Part shown: in pieces, positions 1 to 20,928 of the stretch
Layout: each line of letters opens with the position of its first letter
Position numbering within the stretch: the stretch's first letter is position 1
Assembly: GCF_001039355.2 (NCBI RefSeq)
Contig: NW_019774214.1
Coordinates: 110,214-174,213, forward strand
Length of the DNA stretch: 64,000 bases
DNA from: Lingula anatina
Taxonomy: Eukaryota > Brachiopoda > Lingulata > Lingulida > Lingulidae
Reading direction: 5' to 3'
Made by a program: the position numbers and the translations under genes
Notes under the pieces: model-generated
The model's input: the letters and a program-made list of their open reading frames with translations, nothing else
Database searches by the model: none
What the model was told of the DNA's origin: nothing

Positions 1-491
1 CATACACTGAGCTTTACATTTTCACATGTCAAAAATAAAAAATACACATTTCAGCATTTATAATCAAAATCCTTTCGTAAACAGTTGAGATTATACGAAT
101 AATCAAATCTGTTTTCAAGAAATCTTTAATTTTTATTCGTCAACGTCCACTTTGTTTACAGAAGTGGCTAAATGATAAGAAACTTTGAACTTCAAGTAAC
201 AGTGGTTTATGGATTGGAATTTTGTAAACAGTTTAAGATACGGTATGCCTTGTTGATTGTGGAGAGTGGTGAATTTTCCCAATCAGTAATATTATACTGC
301 CTCATATAGGTTTATAGCTTCAATGATTTCTTAAACAAACCGCCAACCATTAAGTTAACATTAATTCGGTGTCTGCCAAGTCACATCGGTAAAAGTATAT
401 AAAGTGTATGCCAAGGATGTACACGCAGGTACGGTACAAGAATGCATCCCCCCCTTGTTCCACATTCACGTCTCGTGCCAAAGACACTGGA
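1..491. other. 3' flank of TIR-ankyrin gene
   Basis: AT-rich sequence without a supported ORF. TTTATT at 132-137 would be AATAAA on the minus strand, a possible polyadenylation signal. Confidence 0.35.
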
Positions 492-8732
<8,241 letters not shown>

Positions 8733-8940
8733 ACTGGTTGGCTGCTATACCGTGGATACTCTTACGAAGTGTAATGAACGGTATCTCTGAAATAAGAAGC
8801 AATTATCATTGCAAGATATTGATATGATACCTGTATTGCTATATCTACAGACAGCACATGGACAGAGCCACGGCATACATATATCAAAAACAAGAACAGA
8901 GTCATGGTGGTGTCGAAGGCATAAAACACTTTTTTATTTT

Positions 8941-9940
8941 ATATATATATTAAAAAGAAAAAAAAAAGAACAGCAGCTATTTTGCCCCGACCGGTTTCAT
9001 TGCATCTTCTGGGGGTTTGTTTATTTTGGTTACTATATGATATATGTCATAAAGGCTGAATGTGATGTTTCTAACAATGGGCATTTCATTGTTGCTTTTA
9101 CCAATGCTGTTACTTGTTTAATGTAGGTTTATACTTATTGATAAATAGATTTTCTTTAATTTCCCTTTCTGTTTGGGTTGTTTCCCTAGTGAATTTATAA
9201 AATGGGAATACCGTGAAGTCCTTGTTTTTGTTCATAGAGCATTCCCTAATGTGCCCACTCACAGACGTGCACTGATATTTAGGTTGTCTTATTTGTTGTC
9301 TGTGAACGGTAATTCTATGTCGGAGAGTGTCTCCGGTTTGTCCTATATATAAAGTCCTCACCGCATCCACTGCAAGTTAATACATAAATTAAATTTGAGC
9401 TAGTACAGGTGAACGGGTGTTTAATTCTAAATGTAAATCCATTTTTAAATGTTAGATGGCTCCCCTCTTTAATTAGTGGACAGGTGCCGCACCTGGGTAC
9501 CTCACATTTCTGTACTCGTATTGTTGAGGTTTCCACATTTGTCCTGGAATTGTTTTCAAATTTTGCTTTTGTTAAAATTTGCTTAAGTGATGGACTTTGT
9601 CTCTTACTCTTTATAATCTACATTTCAGTTGGTATCTCATTCATTTTGTCATCTTGTTTTACCAAAGGTAAGTTTCCAGTTATGACATTGTGTACTTCCG
9701 GATTTTTTGGATTATATGTTGATATGTACGGTATGGCTTCCTTTTTAATTTTGTCTTTGGTGGTCCTCAGGTCTTTCTTCTGTATCTCTTTTGCTCTTTT
9801 GTATCAGTTGTCTTGGGTGTTGTCTCCTTAATAGAAATCCTTCCAGCTCTTTGAGTCTTTGTTTTAACATGGTTTCATTTGAGACAATTGTGCATAGTCT
9901 TCGAGCTGTTCTTTTTTTTTCTTTTTATTATATATATATT
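8941..9940. repeat. Inverted A/T-rich repeats around a Penelope-like remnant
   Basis: The segment 8941-8973 (TA run, then A-rich, ending AAGAACAGC) is repeated in inverse orientation at 9905-9940. The pair brackets the retroelement coding remnant and may be its terminal structure. Confidence 0.5.
9110..9890 (-). pseudogene. Penelope-like element remnant: RT C-terminus plus GIY-YIG nuclease
   Basis: Read on the minus strand, 9540-9890 matches the tail of a Penelope-type reverse transcriptase (YNPKNPEVHNVI; IIKSKRQSPSLKQIL), interrupted by stops. It is followed by a Cys-rich stretch (CEVPRCGTCPLI; FTCTSSNLIYVLTCSGCG) and a GIY-YIG nuclease start, LYIGQTGDTLRHRI, ending in NKYKPTLNK. The nuclease is split by a frameshift in a short TA run near 9350. 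Only the 3' part of the element is present. Such endonucleases are typical of Penelope-like retroelements. Confidence 0.8.
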
Positions 9941-9944
9941 AACT

Positions 9945-10640
9945 GGATCCGAATGTGAATACAACGTTAGATTCATGGAGGGGCACACCCCTTCATTAGG
10001 AACTCCTGAGACTATAAGACCCCTTTGGTCCACCACCTTCTTACTCTCCAGCACACAGTATAATGGGCAAATGGAGACCAATCCAAGCCACGGCATCGTC
10101 ACTGGTTCCTCATGCTACCATAATACTAACTTGCCCTTGTCTACGAGAGAACCGTGGGTATTTTTTATTCAGTGCCCCCTCCCCTGGTATTTCCTAGATC
10201 TGCCAGAGAAACATCACAGAACTATAAACTGAACATTTTTTAAATAAAAATGCCCAATTAATTATATTAATAGAAATAAACAAATAAATAAATAACTTTT
10301 TGGTTTAGTTTTCAAAGAGGGACCGGGCACATTAATACTGTCTCTCTTATTGCAATTATTAGGAGGGGTTAAGTCAAATATTTTAATTGATTTATAACTT
10401 GTATTTTGTAATATATTGTTTAAATCAAAGTACTTAAAATATTATATTTTATTGTTATATTTCATTCCAGGAATTTACATATAAATAAGTATAGTAAATG
10501 CATACTCACTCTCTCACACACACACTCTCACTCTCATACACACGAATATACGTTTATAGTATCATGATCAGTAGGTGAAAAATAGATCGACACCACAATG
10601 TATTCAACTAAACATACAATAGATGAGGAGATAAGAAAAA
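9945..10640. other. AT-rich intergenic DNA
   Basis: No supported gene. A short CA/CT-rich run lies at 10510-10545. Confidence 0.5.
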
Positions 10641-10646
10641 AGCGCA

Positions 10647-10649
<3 letters not shown>

Positions 10650-10690
<41 letters not shown>
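10650..10690. repeat. (TA)n microsatellite
   Basis: About 20 TA units in direct view. Confidence 0.95.
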
Positions 10691-10692
<2 letters not shown>

Positions 10693-10984
10693 CTGAAAGA
10701 GATGAATACTAATTAAATTCAAACACGTCTGATCAATTTCTCTATTTTTTCAAAATTTATTAAAATTATCCTTTTAAATACATTGAATCTTTCTATTATA
10801 AATTGATCCTTTATGTATTTTATGATTGAAGAAACACAAATACATCATTTCTTTTTGAAACTTTTGTAAATATAAAATTTCGCACAGAGAATAATGAAAT
10901 TAAAATATCTTTATATAACATTAAATTCACGCCCAAACAGAAAGTAACCAAGTAGTTTGAAAGTGATCTGGTTTTGAAAAGTGA

Positions 10985-11370
10985 AAGTGGTTTGATTTCA
11001 TTTTATTATTTATATATATATATTTCTCTGGTGACTAATTGTGACAGATTTTTGCCCAAATTTATAAAAAAAAAAACACAGTAATATCCTAAATACAGCT
11101 TGCTGTTTGTCATTTGTTCACATTAATGTGGTTGACATGTTACTTCAGACCTTCATGAAAATAAAAATAAAACATAAATAAGCAAAATAAACTAAAAAAA
11201 ATTCCTGTTGCATATGACCGGTGAAAATGGCGACTCAATCTTACAGTTGTACTTGAAAAGTCGAAGGGAATTTTTAATGGAATTCCCCTTTATTACTGTT
11301 GACGCCATTTTCTCAACTAATGCAAACATGCAGTTTAAGGTTGTTTATTAGCAAATGGATATAATGCATC
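10985..11370. repeat. Dispersed repeat copy R1
   Basis: Shares with R2 and R3 the order: a block with ACAGT/CACAGTGA-type bases, TTGTTCAcATTgATGtGGtTGACA, an AAAATGGCG block, GGAATTCCCC near the middle, and a TTTATT(G/A)GC(C/A)AATG-like end. The copies are moderately diverged. No coding capacity is evident. Confidence 0.65.
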
Positions 11371-11494
11371 TATGGTGTTGACATACTTTTTAAGTGCTTT
11401 CTTTTATTTATATATGCCAAGAAGAAAGACCTTCTAATAGAACACATTGATAATATATATGATACGGGTCATGGGTCACATTGGGGCACTTACC

Positions 11495-11945
11495 TTATAA
11501 GGGCATATACATGTAGCTGTGCAAATCGAAAGCAAAACCAAATTTGCCACAAAGGGCATATACATGTAGCTATGCAAATAGAAAGCAAAACCAAAATTCC
11601 CACTTAAGGTATGCACTTTCAATATTTTGGTGTCGTTGGACGGAATATTTCCCAAAAAGTTAACAACACACTGACATCCCAAATACAATCTAGTTTTATA
11701 TCTCTTGTTCAAATTGATGCGGTTGACATTCCGTTTGTACATTAGAATTTCGTATAAAATTATATAAGTAACTTACCAGTTTTAAACGCCCCGTGCAAAT
11801 GGCGACTATCTATTTGAAGACATGACGAGAGGGATTTTTAAGGGAATTCCCCTTCATTGCTGCTGACGTCATTTCCTCACGGAATGCATAACATGTAGTT
11901 AAAGGGCGTTTATTGTCCAATGAATTACATGTATACATCAATATT
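11495..11945. repeat. Dispersed repeat copy R2 with internal duplication
   Basis: The second copy of the R1/R3 family. Its start holds two near-identical 50-bp units (CATATACATGTAGCT...GCAAAACCAAA). Confidence 0.65.
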
Positions 11946-12469
11946 GATATAACATAAAAACATTTACACCCATGTGGCACAGAGGGAGTATAGTGAGTAC
12001 CAGTAGCACCTTGCGATGTACCCCGTTCTGCTCCCTTCTAAAAATAATACACCGAATGGACCGAATTTCCCATCAATGAGGCCTATTCTTATGTGCATTG
12101 AGTGTTTGTATCTGCTAATTTGTCATAATTGATGGCTGCTTCGAGATTTTGTATTGTACACTCTTGACTGTTGTTTGATCTGGATGTACGCGATTGTCTA
12201 GCACGGGGGGCCACTGATGTTGCGCTGGCACCAACTCGACTCCTTCTTGTTGGTGGCATGGTTACTGGAATAAGTAAAAGTAAGCGCCAAGCAGGATTGT
12301 CCATGGAGTTGACATGTGTAGTAGATATACATTATAAATCCATAAACTCAATGCATTGACATCACTTTCACTGATGGTGTTACGAAAATACTATTGTCTG
12401 CTGCTGAATTATAGCACATATATATAACCTCATCTGATCTGTCCTACTGATTATGCTGATTTTAATAAT

Positions 12470-12655
12470 GAAGACAATCTCCACATGTTAGCAAAGCCAA
12501 CACTACTGAAGAACTCGCCCATAACATCAAGAAAATACTGGAGACGATCTCCATATGTCAGCATAGCCAACACTACTGAAGAACTCGCCCATAACATCAA
12601 GAAAATACTGGAGACGATCTCCATATGTGAGCATAACCAACACTTCAGAACTCGC
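12470..12655. repeat. 70-bp tandem repeat, about 2.6 copies
   Basis: Units start at 12471, 12541 and 12611 (GAGACGATCTCCATATG). The first two are almost identical and the third is shortened. Confidence 0.9.
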
Positions 12656-13457
12656 CCTTTTATCCGGCATACCTAAAAATCTCTTGTTAGCATAGACAGC
12701 ACTACTACAGAGCTAGCCCCACCAAACTCGACACAGACTCGAGACCATTCTCACTATAAAGCAACATTATACTGACAGTTCAAACAGCTAATAAATTAAA
12801 TGCTCTTCATATCTTGAGTTTGTTACCACTAACACTATTGAAAACTTTGTATACTGGAGACTATTCTGTATAACAAACTCTTCACTGGATAAATTCTGTC
12901 TACCTTAGCCTCAATGGGCAAATGTGAGAGATCTTTAGTTAGATTGTTGATTTTTAAGGCATTAATGAATTATTTAAACAGTAATAGACCTACAAACTGT
13001 CTGCAAAATTGAACTGAGCAATTTCTTGGTTGGGGACAATTCAAACCAGTTCTAGATGTGTGTAGATAAACCAAATATTTGAGAAAATTGCTCCTAATAA
13101 AGTATAGTTAAAGGTTAATTAACACATAAACAAATCAAAAGGCACTTTCGTCACTGGCTCAGTTAATGTTCACTTCCATAAAACTTCATACCCACATTCT
13201 TGAGAGTCTATATATACCTGTAGATTTCCCATGCCTAGCATTGATTTTACCCCTTTCTAATTGTACAAGTACTAAATACGGCAATATTTGTGACTTAGGT
13301 TTGGTTTGATGCACTGAAGATAGTCAGTTAAGCTGTGAAAGATGATGTGGCTATATCATATATCCTATTTCCATTTATTTAATATTTATTCCTTTTAAAT
13401 ACTATTTTTGTGAGTGATGCAATAATATAACCCAAGAAGCTCTCATTTACTTAAGTC

Positions 13458-14044
13458 CTACTGGCTTTTGCAACTAGAAATTCCCTTTCCTATTGCACAA
13501 AGTACACTTTTTGCATATTTTTGCATTCCTGAATAGTTCAAATGAACTTCATCCCTACTATAGAGGCTTTGAGACTCTTTCCAAAAACCTCTGTGATGCC
13601 AAAAATACAAGTTGGGCTGCCCTTGTGTAACTGATTTGAGGGTAAGGATTGTTTGGGTTACTTCCTGATTGTAAGAGCCTTCATCTATAAAACGAGGCAG
13701 CAGTTGACCAATAATGACTAACCTTACACGTGGGAAACTAAGTAAATTTTGTGCAAAATGAACTATAGCCTGCGCTGTTTTTAAGGGATCTGAATTTTCT
13801 TTTGACAGATCATTGCCTCCTACTTGAAGGTAGACTACATCTGGATGATAGCTAGCTACCACATGCATTTCATTTTTCAGACACTTAGGGCCCCAACTAA
13901 CTGTACCTCCACCTATACCATGACAGACTACCTGTAGGATGGTACCATCAAACCAAGGTTGAAATATTCCTCATGTGGGTTATCTACTATTTGCCCTAGC
14001 CAACGAATGTATGAGTGGCCCAGTGCTAAAACTGTGTTTACCAT
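13458..14044 (-). pseudogene. SGNH/GDSL-hydrolase-like fragment, frameshifted
   Basis: ATG at 14042-14044 opens a frame with block I as LALGHSYIRWL. Near 13965 the similarity moves to another frame, which continues through GIGGGTVSWGP, PDVVYLQVGGNDLS (block III GGND) and SRDEVHLNYSGMQKYA (block V DxxH) to the stop at 13458. The candidate Ser, Asp and His are therefore all encoded but in two frames. Domains of this kind are often carried by or copied with animal transposable elements. It could alternatively be a two-exon gene, but I see no convincing splice pair at the break. Confidence 0.65.
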
Positions 14045-15039
14045 TCTGATTACCTGACTGTAGCAAAATACAAGCTAAGACTAGGTAGAACTAAATGTGA
14101 ACTTAGCCAAGATGCCGTATACCTACATGTAGGTACAATAAATACTGCACCAAATTTGAGTTTAATACTCAAGAAAGTACTAGTAAAATATGTAGATACT
14201 CACCCCTGTGGAAAGTATGGTGCACTGGCGCTTGTCTCAGTTTTTCTTGTTCTTGAATAACTTTTCCAAAACTCACCTTAAAAATTTCTTTCCTGAATAA
14301 TGCACTACTGAATGTTGTGAATTTTACTAGACAAGTGAGGGAGAGCATTAACGTTATCCTGAGTAACTGAACTCATATGCCTCTGATTGGCTGCTCTTAC
14401 AGAGGCAAAGTGGCACTGTCCAATTAGGTTGCACCCCCTAATTCTGTCTCACAAGTGCCGCTTGAAAGTAATTAAGTCTAAGTGTGAAAACACAGAGGAG
14501 ACATCCTGACTGAAATTAAGGAAGAAACATCTGGAGCGTGTTTTAAAAGAGCCAAGCTCCCTGGGAAACTTGTCTAACACCGATAATCTCATCCCACATA
14601 AATCCCATTGTGCCCAATAAATTATATTTGCGATTGTGTGTGTGTGTGTGTGTGTGTGCGTGTGACCTACGCCTCGCTTAGTGCACCTCCCCCCCCCCCA
14701 AATCGTGTTTTTTATTGAAAGGTTAATTACAGACACTTGCTTCTGGTGCAAATACAAAGAGAAATATAAATGTAGGGGATTGCCGTAGTAACAAGAATAT
14801 ACGATGCCATCATATTGCTATATTTTGCCAATTGGTTTGATGTGGTCTCCACTTTCTCTTCGGGTCAATATGTTACATGTATGACCGTCCTTAAATACTG
14901 AATTATTCATTCTTAATGTACACTTACTAGTAGTGGGATACGTTGTATTAACGGTCGGGATGCCCCAGTCATTTAATATTTTTCACATAAACGTTGCAAC
15001 TTCAGGATTGCATACATATTTATGAACACACGAACATAT
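14045..15039. other. Intergenic DNA
   Basis: No supported gene. A GT run lies at 14635-14664. Confidence 0.5.
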
Positions 15040-15400
15040 ATACACTTACTTGTGCAAACAGAAAGTAAAAGTCAAATTTCCCAGTTTAATCAATGCAAGC
15101 AAATACTTCCAATCTTTTTGTCGTCGTGCAACAGATTTTTATCCAAATGTTTACAACACAGTGATACCCATGTATAGCTATTTGTATATCTCTTGTTCAT
15201 ATTGATGTAGCTGACAAATTACTTCCGAATTTCGAAAAATATCATTCACCTACCTGTTCCAGAAAAACCCGTAAAATGGCGGCGCTTTATATTTTGAAAT
15301 TACGAGGGGAAGTCCCCTTTATTGTGGTAGATGTTACTGTCTCAGCAATCACAATATTAGTTGAAAGAGGTTTATTGGCCGATGGAATTATGATATTAAT
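15040..15400. repeat. Dispersed repeat copy R3
   Basis: The third copy of the family, with the same block order. Its ATGGCG opens a 71-codon ORF by chance; the ORF is not conserved in R1 or R2. Confidence 0.65.
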
Positions 15401-16216
15401 TTTATTTGTGATATTCATAAGATTGACTTCCTTTTACGCAATTCACAATGCACAGATCAAGATGCTTGAAACACATTTATTGGCCAAATGAATACTGATA
15501 TATGTGAATTATAATTATGATATTAATACTGTTGGTTTGCTTTAGTGCAATTTGCTATACACAGGACAAAAATAAAGGAGTATAACGAGGTGTGACACGA
15601 TACTGTGGCAGATCTTTGAGGTCACAGTGGGTGTTGGACTCACCTAGCTTGCGAACTACCCTGTTCTACATTGTACCCTTCTCCAAAAATTGTACACCGA
15701 GCGAAACAAGACAAAACGAGAGATTTTCCCCATCTTAGTTGTCTTTATATGTGTGTGTACCGTGTATGAGCATGTGCTTGTGTGACCTTTCCGCCACCGT
15801 CTTCTTATTTTAAATATGCTAAACGAAATGATGCAAACGATTTTTATTATGTCCCCGTCCGACAAAATCCTATTTTACGTCCTGAAAGAGGTTGCCTCTG
15901 AATGTATATACAACATGAAACTTCTGAAGACCACGGAGAGAATGGAGAAAAAACATGATGCTACCAGTAGTGTGGCTACGCCTCAGTAGGCTATTATTCT
16001 GCTGTAATTAATACTGGTAAGTAGAATGTGATAAAATAAAAATATGTTTTATTTGTATCTTGTGTGAATATTGCGAAACATACATACAATGCATGCTCAT
16101 GAGAGATCAATCTATACTGATAAAACAGACGGTGTTCCATATATTCGGTATCGATGATGAGTTACAGTACATGACCATGAAGCATATCCAAATGATATTG
16201 TTTTTGTAAAAATATT

Positions 16217-16432
16217 GAAGTCATAAAGATATATATGCTATATTTTTACACAGTTAAACAGAGGTTGATTTTAATTTCAACTTGTAATTGAAGCCAATCC
16301 CTTTGCAACTCAAAGCAAATGTTGAAGTCGTAAAGATATATTTACTGTGTTCATACACAATTAAACTGAAGTTGATTTTAATTTCACCATGGAGCTGAAG
16401 CCAATCCTTTTGCAACTTAAAGCATCCTTTTA
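16217..16432. repeat. 108-bp tandem duplication downstream of choline transporter
   Basis: GAAGTCATAAAGATATAT at 16217 recurs as GAAGTCGTAAAGATATAT at 16325, and the similarity continues through GAAGCCAATCC and TTGCAACT. The duplication lies just 3' of the transporter stop codon and so may be in its 3' UTR. Confidence 0.85.
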
Positions 16433-16661
16433 AGCATTGATCACACTCATTTCCATTTATACACAATATTAACATGTGGAGCAGTATGTTAACTTGGGCA
16501 CCTGAATAATTTATCAAAAATTGACAGAATTATATTAAAAATAAGAAGTTTCTTATTTGACCATAAAATAATCCATGTGGTAGACGCATCAGTAAATGCA
16601 GTACCCATTTCCTTCAACCAGGTTGTGGACTTCAATCGGCGAGATTAATTCAGTAAAGATG

Positions 16662-19600
16662 TTAAAGGACAGTGTTCTTCGGTTCTCCATTGCTTTCCTG
16701 AAAAGTCTTATTATCAGTGCCCGTTGCCCTCGGACTCGAATCTGTGTTCTCTTTTTTTTCTGTTCTGTCTGTGTTATTGACCACGCTGTAACAAATATCA
16801 AATCTCTTCGGTAAAATATCATTTTTGAAGAAAAAGTCGGTTACATACGAAACCCCAATAATGGCTATGAAAGCGACGATCACGCAAAAAGTCCTGTGGG
16901 GAAATAGCTGCTCACCTTCCCCGCCATTCGCCTCGTGGTCGTAGAAAGGCCAGAAGATGATTGGCTGCAGAGACAGCATTGGCTCCCCGCTTAGTCCCCG
17001 GATGACCCAAGACAGGATGTAACCAACGATCGAGCCGTAGGCATTGGTGAAATCAACAAATAGCACTGCTGTCAACTGCGGGAAAAGGACAACGTAGACG
17101 ATTTCAAGAAATTGCGTTGCCAAGGAAAATATGCTCTCTATTTTGATTGCTAGATAGGCCGCTACTACTGCGAAGACCAGCATGAAGAAGCGCATCACCC
17201 AGACCAATTCTTGATCTTTAGCCTGTATATATATATAAAAAAAAAAACGTGGAGACCATCACTAAATTTTAAAATATATCGGCGGATTTTTCCACCTTAT
17301 ATCCCACTCAGTGATTTGCTTGCAATAGTCACATACTAAACAACCCCCAAACACCCCAATGCTATGAGAGTTATGACGGGAAACAGGCTTACCCGGTACA
17401 TGTAAAGGTGTATACGTACTCTGTACCTACAGAATACCAAATTTCAAACCTGTTGCCCCGTGGTCTAAATTTCCAAATACAAAGGCTTGTTTACAGAAAT
17501 CACACTTTCAACGAGGCAAAATATATTCATTCCAATGGACATTTCATTCGAGTCTTGGAACAGATCAACATTTTCCTAAGTGAACATTAACATACCTTGT
17601 GTCTCCTCAGCACTCTCCACACATTGCCTGAAAACAAAGAACTTGAAGACAAAATCAGAGAATCAGCAGACGACATGACGGCGGCGCTCATGGCCCCGAG
17701 ACCAAACATGGAGACCACAAAGGGACACAGGTACTGGAGAACCAGGGAGCAGATAAACTTTTTGTCTTCCTGAGGGATAGGGATGGTGCCCTCGTAAGCC
17801 GTCTCTGTCCAATCTGCAAGCATTAAATAAAAAACAAAATATTTTGTTCTTTCTCAACAAGGATATTTTTGGTATTTTAATTTGTTTTTTTCTAGTTACT
17901 TCTATTGACAGTAATGCATGTAACAAAAACTTAAATGTACATGCACATATGTAGCATATATCTTTTTTATATTTTTTAAATATCTGACATAAGCTTGGGA
18001 TAGGAGGCTGGAATTCTGAGAAACTTTTGGTTACTTTCTGTGGTAAATGTACATGTCTTGTTAAAACCTTGTTCAGGTAATGACAAAAATGTGTCATCAC
18101 CAAGCGGTCAACTACTATGCTTGAAGTTGAAGATGCCAGAACATTATCAGTGTTCGCATGTAATTTGATGATGGCATTAAATATATTCCCGGTCCTTGGT
18201 ATCTGAGTTGTGAGCATGCGCAGAAACTTACTCGATGAGGCAGCTGCCAATCCCAGTAAAACCGGGGGTATTGTACCGAGAACGGTCCCCACTGCTCCTG
18301 CATAGCACACGATCTGAGCTTTTCTTATCGTTTTGACGGCAAGAACCCGCTGGAACAGCGGCTGAAAGTAACAGTTTCCAATATGTATTGGTCTTTAACA
18401 TTTAGTAATTTTAATTAAAAATAAAAGTTAAAATTAAATACTGTCTCATACATTTTATGAAATAATAAAAAATACATTCGTGAATCTTTATAATTAGAAA
18501 AGAATATCACGTATATCAATCTCGTTCAAGATGTTTTGCCCCACCCAAAACATATCGATATAAACCGCCACCACGCCCTAAAATTGTGAAAAAAAGGAAA
18601 AAGTGAGGGCCTTTGTATCATAGTAATTTGTTCACATTTTTTTTATTTTAGACGCTAGCCGCGGAGCCTAGAATGATCTTTGACGCTCACTTCGGCTAAT
18701 TCCGTCACCAGCCACGAGGCACGGAGACAGCCGAAGTATCCCGAACGGGTTTCACGACTCAGCACACCTTACCTGGAAAGGTATGCCCCCCAGGATGATC
18801 TGGAGGGCCACGTCTATGAAGGTAGCTATACGTTTGGGCTGGACCTCCCCGACCCACGTGGTCATGGAGTCAGGCAGGGGAGTGACCGACGGGTGAGAAA
18901 GCGCAAATGGAGCAGCGACACCCTGTGGAAATAGAACGACAAGTTGTCTGAGTCAATACACAGCGTTGTCATTTCTAAAGGAACTGTATACTGGATAAAC
19001 ACTGTTGAGATAAATAAGACTGAACATATGTTTTATGTTGGAGTGTTTAGTGAAAACACCGGATTTATAAAGACAATGTGCAAACTAACCCAAAATTAGG
19101 AATAACAAACATGTACATGTAATTGGAAATACTAGAATAGCTTGACTGTTAGGTGTGTAACGATTTGAGCTGCAAATGAGTTCTGACACTTTTTTCTTGT
19201 CGCATCATCTATAAACCATATCCATGATGCTTGTTCAGTTTTTATAATTTTGTGTTTATTTTATAATTTTGTTAGCTTAATTTATTATCCTTTAGTCTTC
19301 TTACACAAAGTAAGTGAGGTCAGCGCACTTACCAGGCCTATAAACAACAGGAAGACTTGTATGACGTCAGTGTACGACACGGAGTACAGGCCCCCGAACA
19401 GAGTGTACGCCAGGACTACTGCGGTGGACACGATCACTGCAGTGGAGTGGTCCATACCGATCACCACTGTCAGGGTGGTGCCTGGAAAATATGGAGAACG
19501 TGTTTCTTTCTTTATATATTATAGCCTACGCAAAACTATGTTGACTTTCTACAGTAGTTTTGGAGCACAGACATACAGGACAAAGAGTGGGAGTGATAAG

Positions 19601-20874
19601 AAAAAGAGTTATAACAAATAACGTAAGAAGAGTTATATTGATATTTTGTAAAAGAAGTTTAAAAAAAGAGAAAAGCGGGGATCACTATTAAGCTCTAAAA
19701 AACAATATGTTCTATACGTACCTAAAGACGCAAGCGTCGCTGCACACCAAAACAAATCCCCAGAGAGCGCTGGTATGAACATCAACACCGTCATCACTTC
19801 CCCAAACTTCTTTTCAAATGCGTCAAGCATAGTGATGTAACCCCGGCTACGCATTCTCTCCACGTAAAACAGGCCAGCTGTTGGTTTAACGAGAAAGAAA
19901 ACATGTTTTTAATACCTGAATTTTAAATAAGTCTATGTCTATTTGGAGAAAGAACTAGCTGTCAAAAGCGCACTGGTTTCGGTTACAGTTGTATGCTTTC
20001 TTCATGTAAAACTACTTTTATTTGTCGTTGTCACTATACAGTTAAACTGAATGTTCCCAAGAAAGTAGAGATCTAAAACTAAACATATAACCGCAATAAT
20101 ATTACTGACGCCATCGTCCAAACAACAAGTTGAAATGGAGACAGTCATTGTGCTTTTGAATTCGGGGCACATGTGCTGGTAAAGTAACCAGGGAATTATA
20201 TCTCGGAATTATCGGTGGCCAAATTAGTCAAGGAGAATACGTTGTAAGATTGAATGAAACTGCAAGCAGTAGCTTCGTGCAATTGGCTGTCCCCTTCCCT
20301 TTTCTTTTTCTTCTATGAGTTTATGTTTATAAACACGGTCTTATTAAGTCTGGGATGGTGTAGAGTCAAACTTCAGCACCCCGAGTTATCGCAATCCCTC
20401 TGGTTATGTAGCACACTACCACGCTGTTATGATGCTTATAGATTATTAAATGCAAACACAGACTTTATGTATATGATAGACAACCACAAATAATTACAAC
20501 AGGCGTTTTGTTCCCTATCACTGAAAAGGTTAACAACCTCAGAGGTAGAAATGAGACGTCCCAAACTTAAAGACCCGTTTTGCGTCATCCTCATCGACCG
20601 GAGGGCCTTAGGGTCAAAGTGTCCGCGCCGGAGCGTAAATGCTTGGCTTCGACCCGTCCGCGGTGACATACAGTACCAGTCATTCATAAATGGTACCTGT
20701 TGTCCTCCTGCTTAGCACTCAGCACTTGGGAGATGAAACAGGGGCATAGTTCGTGTTGTAGCAGCGAAAGTTCTTGCTGTTTATCGCTGCCTTTCAGAAC
20801 CTAATACAACAGCTTGACTGTTAACCCCAGTTTGTATGGTAAAACGTCAGCACTCTCTAAGCAGTGAAAGTAGA

Positions 20875-20928
<54 letters not shown>

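Noticed and set aside
8930-9050. Possible hammerhead ribozyme of the Penelope-like element
   Set aside because: GAAAC occurs on the minus strand, but the CTGATGA core is not present, so the call is not supported.
9409-9831. 140-codon plus-strand ORF with hydrophobic stretches
   Set aside because: Antisense of the Penelope-like remnant.
12089-12304. 71-codon minus-strand ORF rich in Arg/Ser
   Set aside because: No signal, family motif or joining exon; likely chance.
15276-15491. 71-codon ORF starting MAALYILKLRG
   Set aside because: It lies in dispersed repeat copy R3, and R1 and R2 do not keep the frame.
17663-18310. 215-codon minus-strand ORF
   Set aside because: It reads through an intron of the choline transporter in parts of different frames; the exons at 18232-18361 and 17596-17813 explain it.
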